Shown here: positions 47,323 through 59,471 of the stretch, in pieces | Layout: each line of letters begins with the position of its first letter | Position numbering within the stretch: position 1 is the stretch's first letter | Source of the DNA: Fusarium oxysporum f. sp. lycopersici 4287 | Taxonomy: Eukaryota; Ascomycota; Sordariomycetes; Hypocreales; Nectriaceae | Length of the DNA: 64,000 bases | Assembly (NCBI RefSeq): GCF_000149955.1 | Contig: NC_030988.1 | Span: 1,884,109-1,948,108 of the forward strand | Direction: 5' to 3' | Made by a program: the position numbers and the translations under genes | Notes under the pieces: generated by a model | The model's database searches: none | What the model was told of the DNA's origin: nothing | Seen by the model: the letters and a program-made list of their open reading frames with translations, nothing else

Positions 47323-48011
47323 TACGGATTGTGATGTCTTTAATGTCGAGTTCTTGATAGCGTTCATTAGTGGGGTCTTTTGTTGCTAAATACCTAGTAG
47401 GTAAGGTACGTAGTGGAAGAGATGCAAGTCAGAAGTCATTCGAGGTAAGGTTTGAAACTGCGTCATGAAGTAGTTGCCTCTCAGCCCAATACATGGATCC
47501 TTTGGGCATCACGGGGTAGTGATACTGAGGCAGTGGCGGGGCGTTTTGTAAGTTAAAATGGGATGCCTAGATCGAGCCCTGGCCATTTTATACCCAGAGA
47601 AGCGTACTTCTTGAAATTACATGTAGGTACTATGAAATCAGCCTAGCAAATTGAGTTTAGTAGTGGAAAGTTTCATTTAAAGGTACCAGGTACGACCAGC
47701 ACGTCTATGCACACAATGCTACAATGTGCAGCAAAAAATAAGCGTCCAGCAAGCCAACACCGCAGAAGACATACATTTACACATACACACCTTGCACAAA
47801 ACAGATAAGGTACCGATTGGGACATAAATATTATATCTTATTTATAATAATTTCCATGTTAGGCACTTCGGTGGTTTGCTGCATCATCCTCATAACGATG
47901 CTTACGCGATACCACTCTGTTACCCATGAAATGTTTCAAGATGGGCTTGTTGGGAAGTAGCCCGCCTGCAATTGTAGACACTTCTTAGGAAATTATGACC
48001 CATAATAATAT
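47323..48011. other. Intergenic region upstream of PI31
   Basis: No gene. The last 8 bases (AATAATAT, 48004-48011) are the target duplication of the next element. Confidence 0.5.
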
Positions 48012-48813
48012 GGCAATTGATACGCGGGCATGACGAATTGATACGCGGGCATGATCCTTAGGGGGCATGACTTTTATGGCCTCTGATTCGTCCAAAAGAA
48101 ATTGTTAGTGTCAGCAGAATTCTGCCAGAACCTCCTTAGTACCTCGAGCCTTGCTCTCCTTTAGCAGCTGGTGCGACGCGACCAAGCTCTCTCCATTCCT
48201 ATCCACAATGTCTCCCAACCCTCAATGATTAGGATCTTCATTTTGTCCCGATCCGAGTCTCCTTCCGGCTCATAGAGAAATCTAAGACATGGAACCCGCA
48301 GTCCTAGTCCTAGCGATCAATCACGCCGCCGAAAACGACAGTTGCAGGAGCTGACAAGCTGGCTGAAGCCCACTGTTACCACCGAATAGACCTCCCTCAG
48401 CGAGCAGTATTGGGAACAAGTATCGGCCCATACTACGCAACCCAGCGTTCGGAGACGGAGGAGTTAATGGGAGCTACATGGCAGCGACGAGGAGATTCTT
48501 CCTTCCATAGTAGTGAGAGTAAACAAGTAGATAGCTGCCCTTGAGAGCGTAAGGGAATTGGATTTTTCCTCTATTGAGAATAAGGCTTTGTTGCCTGACA
48601 CCTGAATACAAGCCTGTCTAAGCACTCCCCCAACCTGATTGCTGCTGTAGCGATGACGAGATCTGGGCTTGTTAAGCGAGCTGGCTTCACCGCCTTTGCA
48701 CAGAGGTATTTATGGGTCTAGAAGAATTTGGCCCAATCAGGTATTACAAAAAGTCATGCCCCCCTAAGGATCATGCCCGCGTATCAATTCGTCATGCCCC
48801 CCTATCAATTGCC
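48012..48813. mobile_element. 802-bp inverted-repeat element with 8-bp target duplication
   Basis: Inverted ends of about 64 bp begin GGCAATTGATACGCGGGCAT at 48012 and end at 48813, with a few mismatches. AATAATAT is duplicated on both sides (48004-48011, 48814-48821). Each end contains a tandem 21-bp unit (AATTGATACGCGGGCATGA plus two bases). No transposase is recognisable inside. The 8-bp duplication fits hAT-, P- or Merlin-type mechanisms, but the GGC end is not the usual hAT terminus, so the superfamily is open. Confidence 0.85.
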
Positions 48814-48821
48814 AATAATAT

Positions 48822-49533
48822 ATGGAACTATTTCATAGCTCGTTATTCTGACAGCCAATTGCCAAGGGTGTATATAGTATTAGAGGAGGCGGGGCCTTTA
48901 TGCCTGGTGGGAGAGGACGCTCCATGACTCTACAGAGAGGACTTGCTTGTCAATATGTTTTAAGGCTCAACGGGATTCTACATGATCTGATATAATGATC
49001 TGAAGTGGCAGGTGCCTTCAAATGCAGCGCTAGGAATACCCAGGTAGGGAACAGTAGGGTTATGTAAGTGATCTGACTTCTAGACAGCGTTTTTGGCATT
49101 GTAATAATGACGTGCTTCCTTATCGACTTTACTATCTATAATCTGATGGTCAGAGACGGTGTCTCCTGACCGCGGTCTTACCCCGCAATTGCCATCACGC
49201 CACTACAGACCTTAGGCCCAGTGAGTCGTGGTGACGGGGCTGTCTAAATGGCATTATGTGATAATTTTCTGTGGGCCAGTCACATAATCCAGTCAAGCAA
49301 GACCAACAGCAACAGCTAGGTGAGAGGATAGCTGTCTGATCCACCACCATTTCGTCATACCTATTCTTGAATGGTTCCCACTAAGCGTCGAAGCCATGCA
49401 ATTTTGCCAGCTTAGTATACCTAACTCTGGATATATTGTCCCGTTTTATACAAATCCACATGCCCATCTTGAACACCAAGCAGTACCAAACCGCCTCACT
49501 CACACATATGCTTATTTAATATCCATATAAAAC
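48822..49533. other. Intergenic region upstream of F-box gene
   Basis: No gene recognised. Presumably contains the promoter of the F-box gene. Confidence 0.45.
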
Positions 49534-50897
49534 ATGCCTTTAGGTCTGGAAAGTTGTCCAGAACCTGTTGTCGAATGCATTGTTCAGCTGCTAGACTTGG
49601 ACGATATTCGCAATCTTCGCCTTACCTGCAAACCACTTGCCTTGAAATCCTCTGAGTATCGTTTCAGGGCCTTCTTTCGTTCAAAACATATCCATGTCAC
49701 GGTTGATGCTCTACGGACATTCGCTGAGGGCACTCAGGCTGGGGGTCTTCGATCTCTAATCCAGCACCTGTACCTCGTAGGTATCGTTGAGTGCAAAATC
49801 GGGGAACCACGGAGACAAAGTGATTGGCAAAAAGAAGAAATGAGGAGGACCCACGAAGTCAATCTACTTAGTCAAGCATTCAATGGGCTTGCAAAACATA
49901 GCAAGAACGGAGGTCTTCAGTCGCTTACGCTACGAGTAGCCATTGTCCGTAACGGCGGAGAAACAACCTTACCTCTTGATTCAGGGCCTTTAGTCCCCTT
50001 GCAGAAGAGTGTGTGGCTATGCACAATGCACACGTTTGATACGGTTGTATCTGCATTAGCCGCGAGCAGCTTGCGCATTGACGGCCTCGACATCTTTAGT
50101 GAACCGAATATACGGCGTCCTAGCCTGGCCAGCGATCAAATCAATGCAATTGACTGGAATGACTCTGGTTTTGCCAAGGCTTTGGCAACCCTCAGGTCAT
50201 AAGCCTCTCCACTCGGGTTTTCGCGTTTCGTAGAGCTCTACAAGAGAACAAACAGGACGTGGGGCGATCCTCCAAGAACGATGCGGCTGAGGTACAAGCA
50301 GAAGCAGAAGATGAAAACGACTTTGTCGGCCTTTCAAGACTCCTTTGGCTATGCAACCAACTTGAAAACTTGGAAATAGATTATCTTCGGATCCCAATGG
50401 GTTATTCGGCCTTAGTCGGTCATTTCTACTACGAAACCATTCTACAGCGCATAGTCGAACTTGATAGGCTGCCCATCCTAAAGCGTTGCAAGTTTTCTGG
50501 GGTTTCTGCCAAAGAGACGGATCTGCTTGGATTTATTCAGCGGACACGAGTCCGTGAGCTATCACTCGAGAAGATGATACTATGTACAGGAACATTTCGG
50601 TCAACCTTCGATTACTGTACCAGCGGGGCGGCAAGTATGACGAAGCTACACTTTGATACTTTATATGAGACTTCATATGAGGGGCCTCATCGCGAGAAAA
50701 TGATTTTCTTTGCCGGTGGTGGCAAGTCTCGAATTGGTTTCCCTTCCGCATCCGCTACTGAAAGGCTGGACCGAGAAGGAGAGAGTGTTAGGATTACTAT
50801 CACTTATTATACCTCACCCCGAACGCCGATCGACAATCCTTGGATCCCAGAATGGAGGAGGTTCAGGCGCACTGAAGATGGGCGCATGGTTATATAG
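49534..50897 (+). pseudogene. F-box protein with a single-base frameshift
   Basis: ATG 49534 begins MPLGLESCPEPVVECIVQLL with the F-box continuing DLDDIRNLRLTCKPLALKSS. The frame ends at TAA 50200-50202 after FAKALATLRS. Adding one base there (TCA-C-TAAGC) would continue as SLSTRVFAFRRALQENKQDV and on through DFVGLSRLLWLCNQLENLEI to 50897. That would give about 454 residues, typical of fungal F-box proteins that recruit substrates to SCF ubiquitin ligases. The alternative, a 42-nt GTCATA...TAG intron, also restores frame but is short with a poor donor and would remove leucine-repeat-like sequence. Frameshift is favoured. Confidence 0.7.
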
Positions 50898-52797
50898 GAT
50901 TGACTTTTCTTCGGTTCTTCTTTTTCGTGATCGAAGTCTCTGATTGCATGTACGTTACACCGCACAACTCATTGAAGCTGACATAGTTAGTTCTAACCCG
51001 TGTCAAATAAATAGCCCGTCAGTCATGGTGAATAATCTTTAATACTCTTCCTTCCAGCCTAAGCAAAGATTGCAACTTTTAAATGTACTATTCTCACCTG
51101 ACATGCTCGTATACATAAAGAATACAAGATCAAAAACCCCGTTGCCAAGGAATCTATTGCGTAAATTCGGAAACCCCGCCGGTGATGTACTTGGAACTCA
51201 TGCATGTAACCCTTCCTCTAATCTTCACATTTACCGTAAGACGTTGTCTTGTTCTAAGGTGCTAAGTAAGACTCCGAATCTCAGTTCCATTACAATGACG
51301 ATTAAAGATCATGCCGCCACCAAGATGGTGAGTATACTGTCTAAAGCTTAGTCGCGTCCATGACTAACCTCATCCAGAGTAGTCTTTCAGTGGGGAAGGT
51401 ATGAAAGCCAGCAAGTCATAACATGGGGACTTGAAGATACTTGTCAGGCAAGTCCTTACCTATTGTGTTTTCAGGTAGGTTCCTGCCTAGCGCTGTTAAC
51501 AGATTGGGGTAAAACCTACGCATTAGCCAAGCGATAGTTTATACTGTAGTTCTAATCTGGACCCCAGTCTTATATCCGAACGATTAACAAAGGCACAATA
51601 TATGAATCGTAAAATATACTGATGGTTTTTCTATAATATCGGCAGCGTATTATTTTGAGTGTCCACGCCATTCATGGCCCGAATGTGTGGGTTTATTTGA
51701 TCCAGCATATTTTGATCTTTTCATATAGGGTAACATACGCCATTGGTATATATATGGTGCGGAAAGCAACTAGGGGATGTGTAATTACTGCCTAGAACAA
51801 ATGTGTATACAAACAAAATCTATTTTCATGTTCAATTTCCCACAGAAATCTAATAAGGGAATCCATTCTAGGATTTACTCAGCCCAACATGACTTGCCGG
51901 TCATACCCGCGAGGTGTAGGGGCCTAATCACCCCTTTAACAGACCATCTAGATTATCCCGCGTAAAGGCAAGGATAGGCCAGGATCGTCATCTCCTAACT
52001 CAGTCTCGAAGCTAACTTCTTCTGGCAGCTCGATACGTTGAGTAATCTGACACGTCAGGCAGGCCCACCCATAGAGCAGTTCGATATGCCAGAGTCCAAT
52101 TGCAATTTTGCTTCCATTTCACTTTAATTATAGCTTAACTTATTTCCACGGATTACGCTACTATATGTGATAAAAAACAGCTGTCAAGATCATTATCACT
52201 ATATGCGTCTTCTTCATATATTTTACTTGAACTAATTGATTCCCTTCATGTTTTTTGCATCTTGCGGGCGTCGCCATCAACTTCGTCGGTAAGCAAGCAA
52301 GTAAGCAAGCATAGACCCTCAACTGGTCCTTACCAGTGGACACTTCCTTGGCCATAGCAAACAACCCGAGCATGACGACTCGCCTCGAGTGCGTAATTAT
52401 ACATAAGTTACAAATCGCCTACGGCGACCCAGATTACCACAAACAATGCAAACAATAAAGGCCCAAAGCACTCAAATCCTCAATTGAAATGACCGTATCG
52501 TCCTCCCAGGTTTTATCGATAGCTATATATACATTACCTTTTCCTCTTTTCTCAGCAGAAACTCGCGATAGCCGATTACAAACCTCAAAATAACATTCGT
52601 CAGAGGGTATGAGACTAGTCTAGCCCAAACTATCAGCGGCTTCGCGAGTAGGTGTCTGTTACTCTCCACCCTACGGGCCACTTGATTAGGCAATTAATGG
52701 ATTGACCTGGGACTATTTGCGCCGCAGGCTTCAACATCTTACTATTCGCCAACGTGGTGAACTAGGATGGTAGAAACTGGTAGAGGCATATTTCCAA
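50898..52797. other. Intergenic region, no gene seen
   Basis: Contains only short open frames, a GTAAGCAAGCAA-type direct repeat near 52288-52310 and AT-rich stretches. No domain or inverted-repeat element identified. Confidence 0.5.
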
Positions 52798-53940
52798 CTA
52801 CACCTTCAGTTGTGCCGTCTGCTTTCTTCTTCCTATCTTTATAAAATCCAGTTGAAAATTCGCGTAAGAATTGTTATCCCAAAACTCTTGGCCACCCACT
52901 ACATAGCGAATGCAAAGAAACATGGGCTTATACCCAAGATCAATATATTCCGTCAAGTCGATTTTGAAGATGAACATATCGTAGTCTTGATTTCTCCCGC
53001 ACTGATCGGCATTATATATCGCCTCAGTTTCTGATACAGTCTTCCAATAGTCTAAAGTGTAGCGACAGGCAACTGATTTGTGAAAATCTAGATTTGCTAC
53101 GACAACACTTCCCACGATGGCCGTTTCATGAGCCAAAACCTTTATCTCATCGAGTCTGACAGGCATCGATTGGCGAGCCACAGCATCTTGCGGGAAGTTG
53201 GGAGTGTTGATAACCCAGTAGTAGGAAGATGCTCGCCTGCAGGGCCATTCATGGTGCGAGGATGATGAGACTTTGTCTCGACGCCAGTCATCAACAAGTG
53301 CCGAAACGGAATTGACTGCTGATGGTCGATCGGTGCCGTAGAAGTGGCAAATTTGTTCCAGATCTGGTGCGAAATGCACCGTTTTAGTACATGCGGGGTT
53401 TCTGGATCTCGGTCGTCTGGGCTGACGGAGACCTGATACCAAAGACTTGCCATGAGTGTCTAGATCTGTTTGATCCTTCTTCACTTTATCTTTGAGGAGC
53501 AGTCGCTCTGAACTTTGTGGCGACTTATCGTCAGGTTTGTCAGGAGGAATACAAGACTCCAACGGCTCGGAACATCGGCTACGGACCGAGTCTCTCCACC
53601 TTTGAACCTCCCCTGCTAGTTTTTGATTGTTGAAAGCGATGGTAGAGAGATTGGAGCCGACATGAGACTGGCAAGAATCCTGTTCCTTGCTACCGTTACT
53701 CGCATTCTGCGACGAGGATGATAGCCGTTTGGAGAGCCTTTTGGCGACTATTTCATCATCTTGCAGTGTTTTTGGCGTTGTTTCTTGAGATGCAGCGATA
53801 TCTTGTTTAGGCATAAGACTTTCACGCCAGGTCCAGTTTTGTGTTAGAATGGTTAATGCATTCTGAGTAATCTGGCGTCTGGGAACTGTCACATATGGCT
53901 CTGTCGACGGACCCTGAGCGATGAGTGTTTCGATAAACAT
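52798..53940 (-). CDS. CBM21-domain PP1 regulatory subunit (Gac1-like glycogen targeting)
   Basis: A single exon of 380 residues. Residues 1-180 are low-complexity and Ser-rich. Residues 186-190 (KTVHF, inside TKTVHFAPDLEQICHFYG) form the RVxF motif that docks protein phosphatase 1. Residues 259-366 form a CBM21 carbohydrate-binding domain with the conserved VANLDFHKSVACRYTLDYWK and GGQEFWDNNSYANFQ. Yeast Gac1 and Pig1/2 of this architecture bring PP1 (Glc7) to glycogen and so activate glycogen synthase; the same role here is inferred. The length is shorter than Gac1 but usual for filamentous-fungal members. A broken paralogue lies at 58040-58518. No disruption is visible. Divergent from the bHLH gene at 55.2 kb. 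Confidence 0.88.
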   Translation of the reverse strand: MFIETLIAQGPSTEPYVTVPRRQITQNALTILTQNWTWRESLMPKQDIAASQETTPKTLQDDEIVAKRLSKRLSSSSQNASNGSKEQDSCQSHVGSNLSTIAFNNQKLAGEVQRWRDSVRSRCSEPLESCIPPDKPDDKSPQSSERLLLKDKVKKDQTDLDTHGKSLVSGLRQPRRPRSRNPACTKTVHFAPDLEQICHFYGTDRPSAVNSVSALVDDWRRDKVSSSSHHEWPCRRASSYYWVINTPNFPQDAVARQSMPVRLDEIKVLAHETAIVGSVVVANLDFHKSVACRYTLDYWKTVSETEAIYNADQCGRNQDYDMFIFKIDLTEYIDLGYKPMFLCIRYVVGGQEFWDNNSYANFQLDFIKIGRRKQTAQLKV

Positions 53941-55185
53941 AGTGGTGATGAATATGAGAGGGAAATGCTATTTTGAGGGGCGTATAATTCAAATTGTATA
54001 AGTAGGATCCTTCGTCTGTGCAAACAGTCACTAGTGCATATCGATTTCTCAGCGCTGTACGCCACTCATAGAAGGCAGCAGCAGCAGCGGTGGTCTGTCG
54101 ACGAGGGGCAATTTGTCGGTGTCGTGACACCGAACGCGGAGGGGAGGGTTATAGCGCGTGATGTCTCAGAGAGGAACGGGTTGAGGTGATAGGAGAATCA
54201 TAATAGAAAACTGTTGGTAATTTCTAGGTTAGTGTTTGTTTTTGGTTTACCAGCGGAGGTTATAGGATCTAGACAGTACAACAAGACGACATTGAGAATA
54301 GGTTAAATCAATCCTTTAGAGTTCAATTTAGCATGGTCATAGTCAAGTTTGATGGCTGAGAAATCAAAAGATCTTACCAATAAGAGTCAGATGACGGCTA
54401 CAAGAGCATTGGCAAAGCTTGACGCACATCCGGCCTGTTCCATGTTGCCTGTCATCTCTTCATCAATCACATGATTATTACGTGGGTGGTTTTGAAAAGG
54501 AGGTTTTAGTGGCCGAATTCTCACGACACTTTCCAATAACCACGGCATCCTTTGCGATAAGGCGCATACAGTACGAATTGCAGCAATCCAGCTCGCAATA
54601 TCATGCTAAGATGCATCGCCTGCTCAGCTATTTTAGCCAAAGTTGTCAACACGTTCCATCAAAATTAATAGGCTAGCGGCAAATAATAGTATCTCGCCAA
54701 ATTCAAGATATATTGATGATGACACTCCACCTGACGCATCAAAATCCAACTAAAGGTATGGACCGGTCTAGACCGCCATCCAGACCAGGCTTCGTTGGCC
54801 AAGCCAGGGACCGGTCCGGAGTCGGCCGCCCAACCCGGTTCCTCCGTGGGGTTATCTTTACTCTGATAACTAATCAATAGGTGGATGAAACTCTAGAGAC
54901 GTGGAGGTGCCCGGCTGTTAAGACATACGATCGATCTGGACTTGCTCACATCAGTCGATAGGACATACGATTCGCCACTATGTTGATATGTAGTCCGTTA
55001 TTGGCCCTGAAATTCCCGTTGAGAGTAAGCCATAAGATAGAATGGTTATATTCATTTGTATAAGGTAAGTTGCTCCTGGATGATATCGTAAAGTGTTGCA
55101 ATACAACATTGTAAATCATCTGATATTCCTTTTGAAAGATTCATTAAAATTTCCAACCGACTTAAACCACTGGCCTAACGCCCAA
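53941..55185. other. Divergent intergenic region (CBM21 gene / bHLH gene)
   Basis: No gene recognised. A GC-rich stretch at about 54758-54850 contains repeated GGACCGGTC-type palindromes. The open frame 53822-54130 overlaps the CBM21 gene start and is judged a shadow. Confidence 0.5.
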
Positions 55186-56048
55186 ATGGCTGTCATGGAG
55201 GTTGATGGCACCCTTGACACCCTTGCCAGAGGGTATGACGAATCGCAGTTTCAAGTAAGTTTCTCACAGACCGCTATTTACGATCGGCCTTAGAGAGTAA
55301 TATCTAGGCATTACACATTCGCCTAATCTAACTTTAAATGGCCAGTGCACTGATAATTGTCTACAGATGCCTCCTGATTGCTCATTGGAGCAGGGTGAGT
55401 TGATTCCACACTAACAGATAGAGCCATTACTTAACTTACAAGGTCATAACAACAGCCACTATCAAGAATCATATATCGAATATGAATGAGTATTTGGCTT
55501 CTGAGCATTTTACCAACACATTCGGGTCATCTGGACTTTCTGATTTGCTGGAAGCCGATCTCTCTATGGCCTGCCAACCGAGACTTGAGACGAGCCTTGA
55601 TTATATTTGTCCTGATACCAACACAGGAACGCCGAGGGGGGCGACATGTGGGCCCTTGAGTCCTCATGAGGAGAGCAACCCATCGAATCAACAGGCCCCC
55701 AGCAAGAATATTTCACTTCCTGCTCCCAACGGTGAACTTGAACTTCGACCAGCATCACACAAATCAAAAAACCGCAAGCGTCGTAGCGCAACTCCAAGCA
55801 ATCAGTTGCGCGCCCGAGAATGCCATAACCTTGTTGAGAAACACTACCGTGCCCGTCTTAAGACACAGTTTGAAAGGCTTCTCGCAGTTCTGCCAGCGGC
55901 ACAGGGGCGTAGCCTTGCTGGCAGGGACACGGCAGCCAGCCTTGGCCAGGTTCTTAGCAGAGGGCAAGTATTGGATATGGCAAGGAATCGGATCCTCGAG
56001 TTAGAAGGAAAGATTGAGTTTATACTGAATATGAAACAGGATGGCTAG
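55186..56048 (+). CDS. bHLH transcription factor 1
   Basis: Exons 55186-55254, 55367-55394 and 55456-56048 give 229 residues starting MAVMEVDGTLDTLARGYDES. Introns of 112 and 61 nt have GTAAGT and GTGAGT donors and phases 0 and 1. The C-terminal half is a bHLH domain: basic region RARECHNLVEKHYRARL (H-x3-E-x3-R, the E-box-reading triad), helix 1 through FERLLAVLP, a loop of about 20 residues, and helix 2 GQVLDMARNRILELEGKIEF. The upstream part is Ser/Pro-rich, with a basic patch KSKNRKRRSATPS that may be a nuclear signal. It likely binds CANNTG sites as a dimer. Targets are unknown. Exon structure matches bHLH 2 at 61.3 kb, so the two are paralogues. The short exon 2 is the least certain element. 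Confidence 0.85.
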
Positions 56049-58039
56049 CATGTATCATAATGCATACAAGGAGAATGACTTACAGTAAGGGGACGGCATG
56101 AAAACCTTGTCATTGTAATGGTACTATTTGAGAAGAAAGTTGTTTTTATTCGGGGCCATCAGATAATCTTGAGGGCAATTGCTATGCGACTTTAACTGTT
56201 TATAACGATGCGAAATATCCACCCTTAAAAAAAAAGAAAAATGCTGTTTAAAGCATGGCTATAGAAATGGAAGAGGCTGGGCGTGAGAATGTAAGGAACA
56301 AACATAGTTCATTTGATTTAATGGCGTGAGTTATTCTTACTTTACTAAACTGCTTCGATTTTATATTTTATAGCGGATTACTTTCATAGTTTGCTTGCAT
56401 TGCCTTGGTTTCTCGCAGCGTAGCTCCTGATCTGAGAATTGTTCAACGGCGGTAACATGTCATTATCAATGGTCTTCGCAGCTTACCTACGGTCTACAGC
56501 TGTTACAGGAGAAAAACGGAGAGAGGTGGGGTTAGATAAGAGGGTTGTCTAAATGGAAGAGTCAATGTAGATATGTAGCCTTGAGAGTAAAGATTCACCA
56601 AGGCTATAATAAAGTTGGCTGTGTGAGTTTGGGCGAGTTAAAGCTAACAAAGTGGTTTGAGAATTTATCTCTGTTCACCGAAACGGTTGTGGTGGCTCTC
56701 TAACCCCATTCTACAACGATTGCTGATGCCGTGATAAAACGGGAAGTCGCCGAGAGGTCGACGCAATATCATTGGGCCTCAAAACATGAACGTGTTGCAT
56801 AAGAGTTAATAGCACAGCCAGATCATGTAGAGTTCTATTCAAAGTATCTATGAGGTTACAACCACCAAAACTGCCTCCTTCATTGGGTCTAGAATAAAGC
56901 GAAGAACTTTTGACAACTCTATGGGAGAATACTTTTGGAAAGGCAAACTGGTTACGTTTTAGATGTATTAACTGCACTGTGTTACATCTGGGCTGAGTGA
57001 GTTCTTTAGCAACCGAAGTAGCGTGGATTGTCGCAGGGATAATATTGCACTGTTCTAAAGAATTAACAAGGGCTAGAACATACCCTCTATACATATGGTG
57101 TAAGGGTCAGGAACGCATCTACTCCATTTGGTAGGGATATAAGCCGAACGGGTGATTGGGCAGAGTGTATGATCTCATAACAATAGGATGCTTCTGTGAG
57201 ATAGATTGCGATCACATATCTCCTGAGACGTCATAAACCTCCAGCCCGGACGACCTCTCAGGAGATATAAAAAATAGAAATGTTATGCCTTGCACATTCT
57301 GGTATGACATAATACCTTCAAACAAGCTCTACCGCTCGATTCTCGCCTATTTATGCCTCAAGCAATAACCATCCCCATTGCGCAACTGTGAGGCTTTCAT
57401 CGAAAAGGGCTTTTAGGCCTGTATTGAATCACCAACCACGCTAAGGGGTCCGGCTTCTCGATCATAGGAAAATCCAATCAACATTTACTAGCCAAGATGC
57501 TAATTTCTCACCTTTTTATTCCCAGTAGATCCGATGATATTGCACTTCCCTGGCTCATGGAGAGTACGATCCCCTCACTGATTATTCCTCTTGCTGATTA
57601 TTCGCGAGGTGAGATGGCTTAGGATTAAGCGCCTGGTCGTTCCATGTTTATTTGTTTATTCTTCTCGTATCTATTCTTGCCTCTCTACAGTAGTTGACGC
57701 TGTATGTCAACCAATGGAGGCCAGTTTAGCAAACCACTTCGTAAAAAGAAACCCCAGGACGACTCACAACATGGACGTCTGAATTGAACATTACACTTGA
57801 ATGGTTCTTCGTCAACCACAGCGTCGAGTTGCACTGCAATTATCACATCTGAGAGATCTTCAAAGAAGAAGGATATAGCATCAGCCACGTCCGGCTCTAC
57901 GTCTATTTGATCATCGCTGTAGCCCGGAAAAGCATGCTTCATCCAAGTCTGTCTATTTCGACCCTGAATAGGATCAAGTCTGTTACTTCTCAAGGGTTGA
58001 CAAGCCACTCATGGTTGGAAAAACTGCATCGTATATCGA
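56049..58039. other. Intergenic region, no gene seen
   Basis: No intact gene. Short open frames on both strands (for example 56711-57094, 57685-58008) show no domain. The right end may hold an unrecognisable N-terminal part of the following CBM21 pseudogene. Confidence 0.5.
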
Positions 58040-58518
58040 TCAGTACAAAGCCAGGATTCAAGCGGCCAAGTCGCCTCGGTGGGGGAGATATTTGCACCCA
58101 GACTCCCCCAAAACGGCAAGACCCGAAGGTCGATGCTGGTCAGAGTCGAAAGATTATTTTTCAAGTCGTCGCATGGCTATATTTGGTTTTGTTATAATTG
58201 CCAACATGGCCTTCCAACAGTCCATTATCTGCCATTTTACGCGGGATTATTGGAAGACAGTCTCAGAATCTTCAGCTCCGCATTATCGTGAGGGAAAGCA
58301 TAAAGGAGGGCAAGGTTACAACAAGTTCGTTTTCGGCATCGGGCTCTCTGAATTGGATGGGCTTGGCTCAAACTCTTTGTTCTTTTCTGTGCGATGTTAT
58401 ATATGGCCAGGAATATTGGGATAATATCTCTGATATCAACTTCACGGTGGATTTAGAAGATATATTGACTCACGATCAATCCTATTCTATTCTTGGGATA
58501 AATGGAACACTAGTCTGA
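58040..58518 (+). pseudogene. CBM21 PP1-regulator paralogue, frameshifted
   Basis: Three frames give consecutive pieces of a CBM21 domain: APRLPQNGKTRRSMLVRVE (aligning with TPNFPQDAVARQSMPVRLDE of the intact gene), then VIIANMAFQQSIICHFTRDY and WKTVSES, then GQEYWDNISDINFTVDLEDI ending at 58518. Frame changes lie near 58165 and 58405. No upstream RVxF motif or start codon was found. It is a diverged, inactivated relative of the gene at 52.8-53.9 kb, on the opposite strand. Confidence 0.75.
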
Positions 58519-59471
58519 CTCTCCGAATGGATCCAGTCAGCCAGGTCTGTGGCTTGCAGGTGTTGGTGCGGCCGATAAACTAAAAGCTTACGCACAACTT
58601 GACTTATTACCTGGCCAGAGACCCTCAAAGTCGGCTCCAGTGTTGGAGTCGAGTCCACGCGAACATGCTACGTCAGATCATAATCATATCTCCTTGGCGC
58701 CTCACCGAGACCTCCGGCGCAAAATGGGGCTCGTATGATTTCGCGTACTAGGAGCAATAGAAAGTCTAGTCCCAATGTAACGACCCAATATCACATGGCA
58801 CTTGGTGAGTCTGTTGATTCATCGATGCATGCGCATCAACCCAACAGAAGGTGTTGCGAGCACATCAGATCACCACCATTTGATCTTGAAACACCTCAAC
58901 TCATGATTCTCACAGACCAATCGTTCTTTCAAAGCCAAAGGTATCATGTATGCGAAGTTGAGCCTTACAGTCCTCTGGTGCCGAACAGTAATAACGATGC
59001 AGTGCGTGACGTACTCCACCATTTTTAGCTCCAAAAGCTGAAGGGTCCATGCATCGTAACGAAAACAGACACCTCAAGGCCTAAGTAAATAACACCATTC
59101 GAGTGTTTCAAACTTTAAATGGCTTCAAAGAGACATTTGTGAAAGCGAATGACTAGGCTGACTCGGCCCCTTGCCTTCAGTCGAGCATCACTGATATTAC
59201 CTGATGTTACTTTGGCTAGAGGGCTTTTTGGCGATTTTTAACAGCCCCCCACATACTCTGGATGAGACCAACTGAGAGGAGACGTATTATATGCCAAAGG
59301 CAAGTCTTCTTTGTCATAAGTTATTGTTTTCGACCCACGACTGGTTTAATTCGAATCCCTGTGCACACTTCATCACGTCTAACCACTCAATTTGTAACCA
59401 CCGAGTGTCACACATTAATTCACGGAATAAATTGACAACAGGTCGAGGAAAAATTCCATCACGTACGAATT
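58519..59471. other. Intergenic region upstream of bZIP gene
   Basis: The open frame 58735-59028 (SSPNVTTQYHMALGESVDSS) has no recognised domain and might be a tail of the CBM21 pseudogene. Otherwise nothing seen. Confidence 0.4.
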
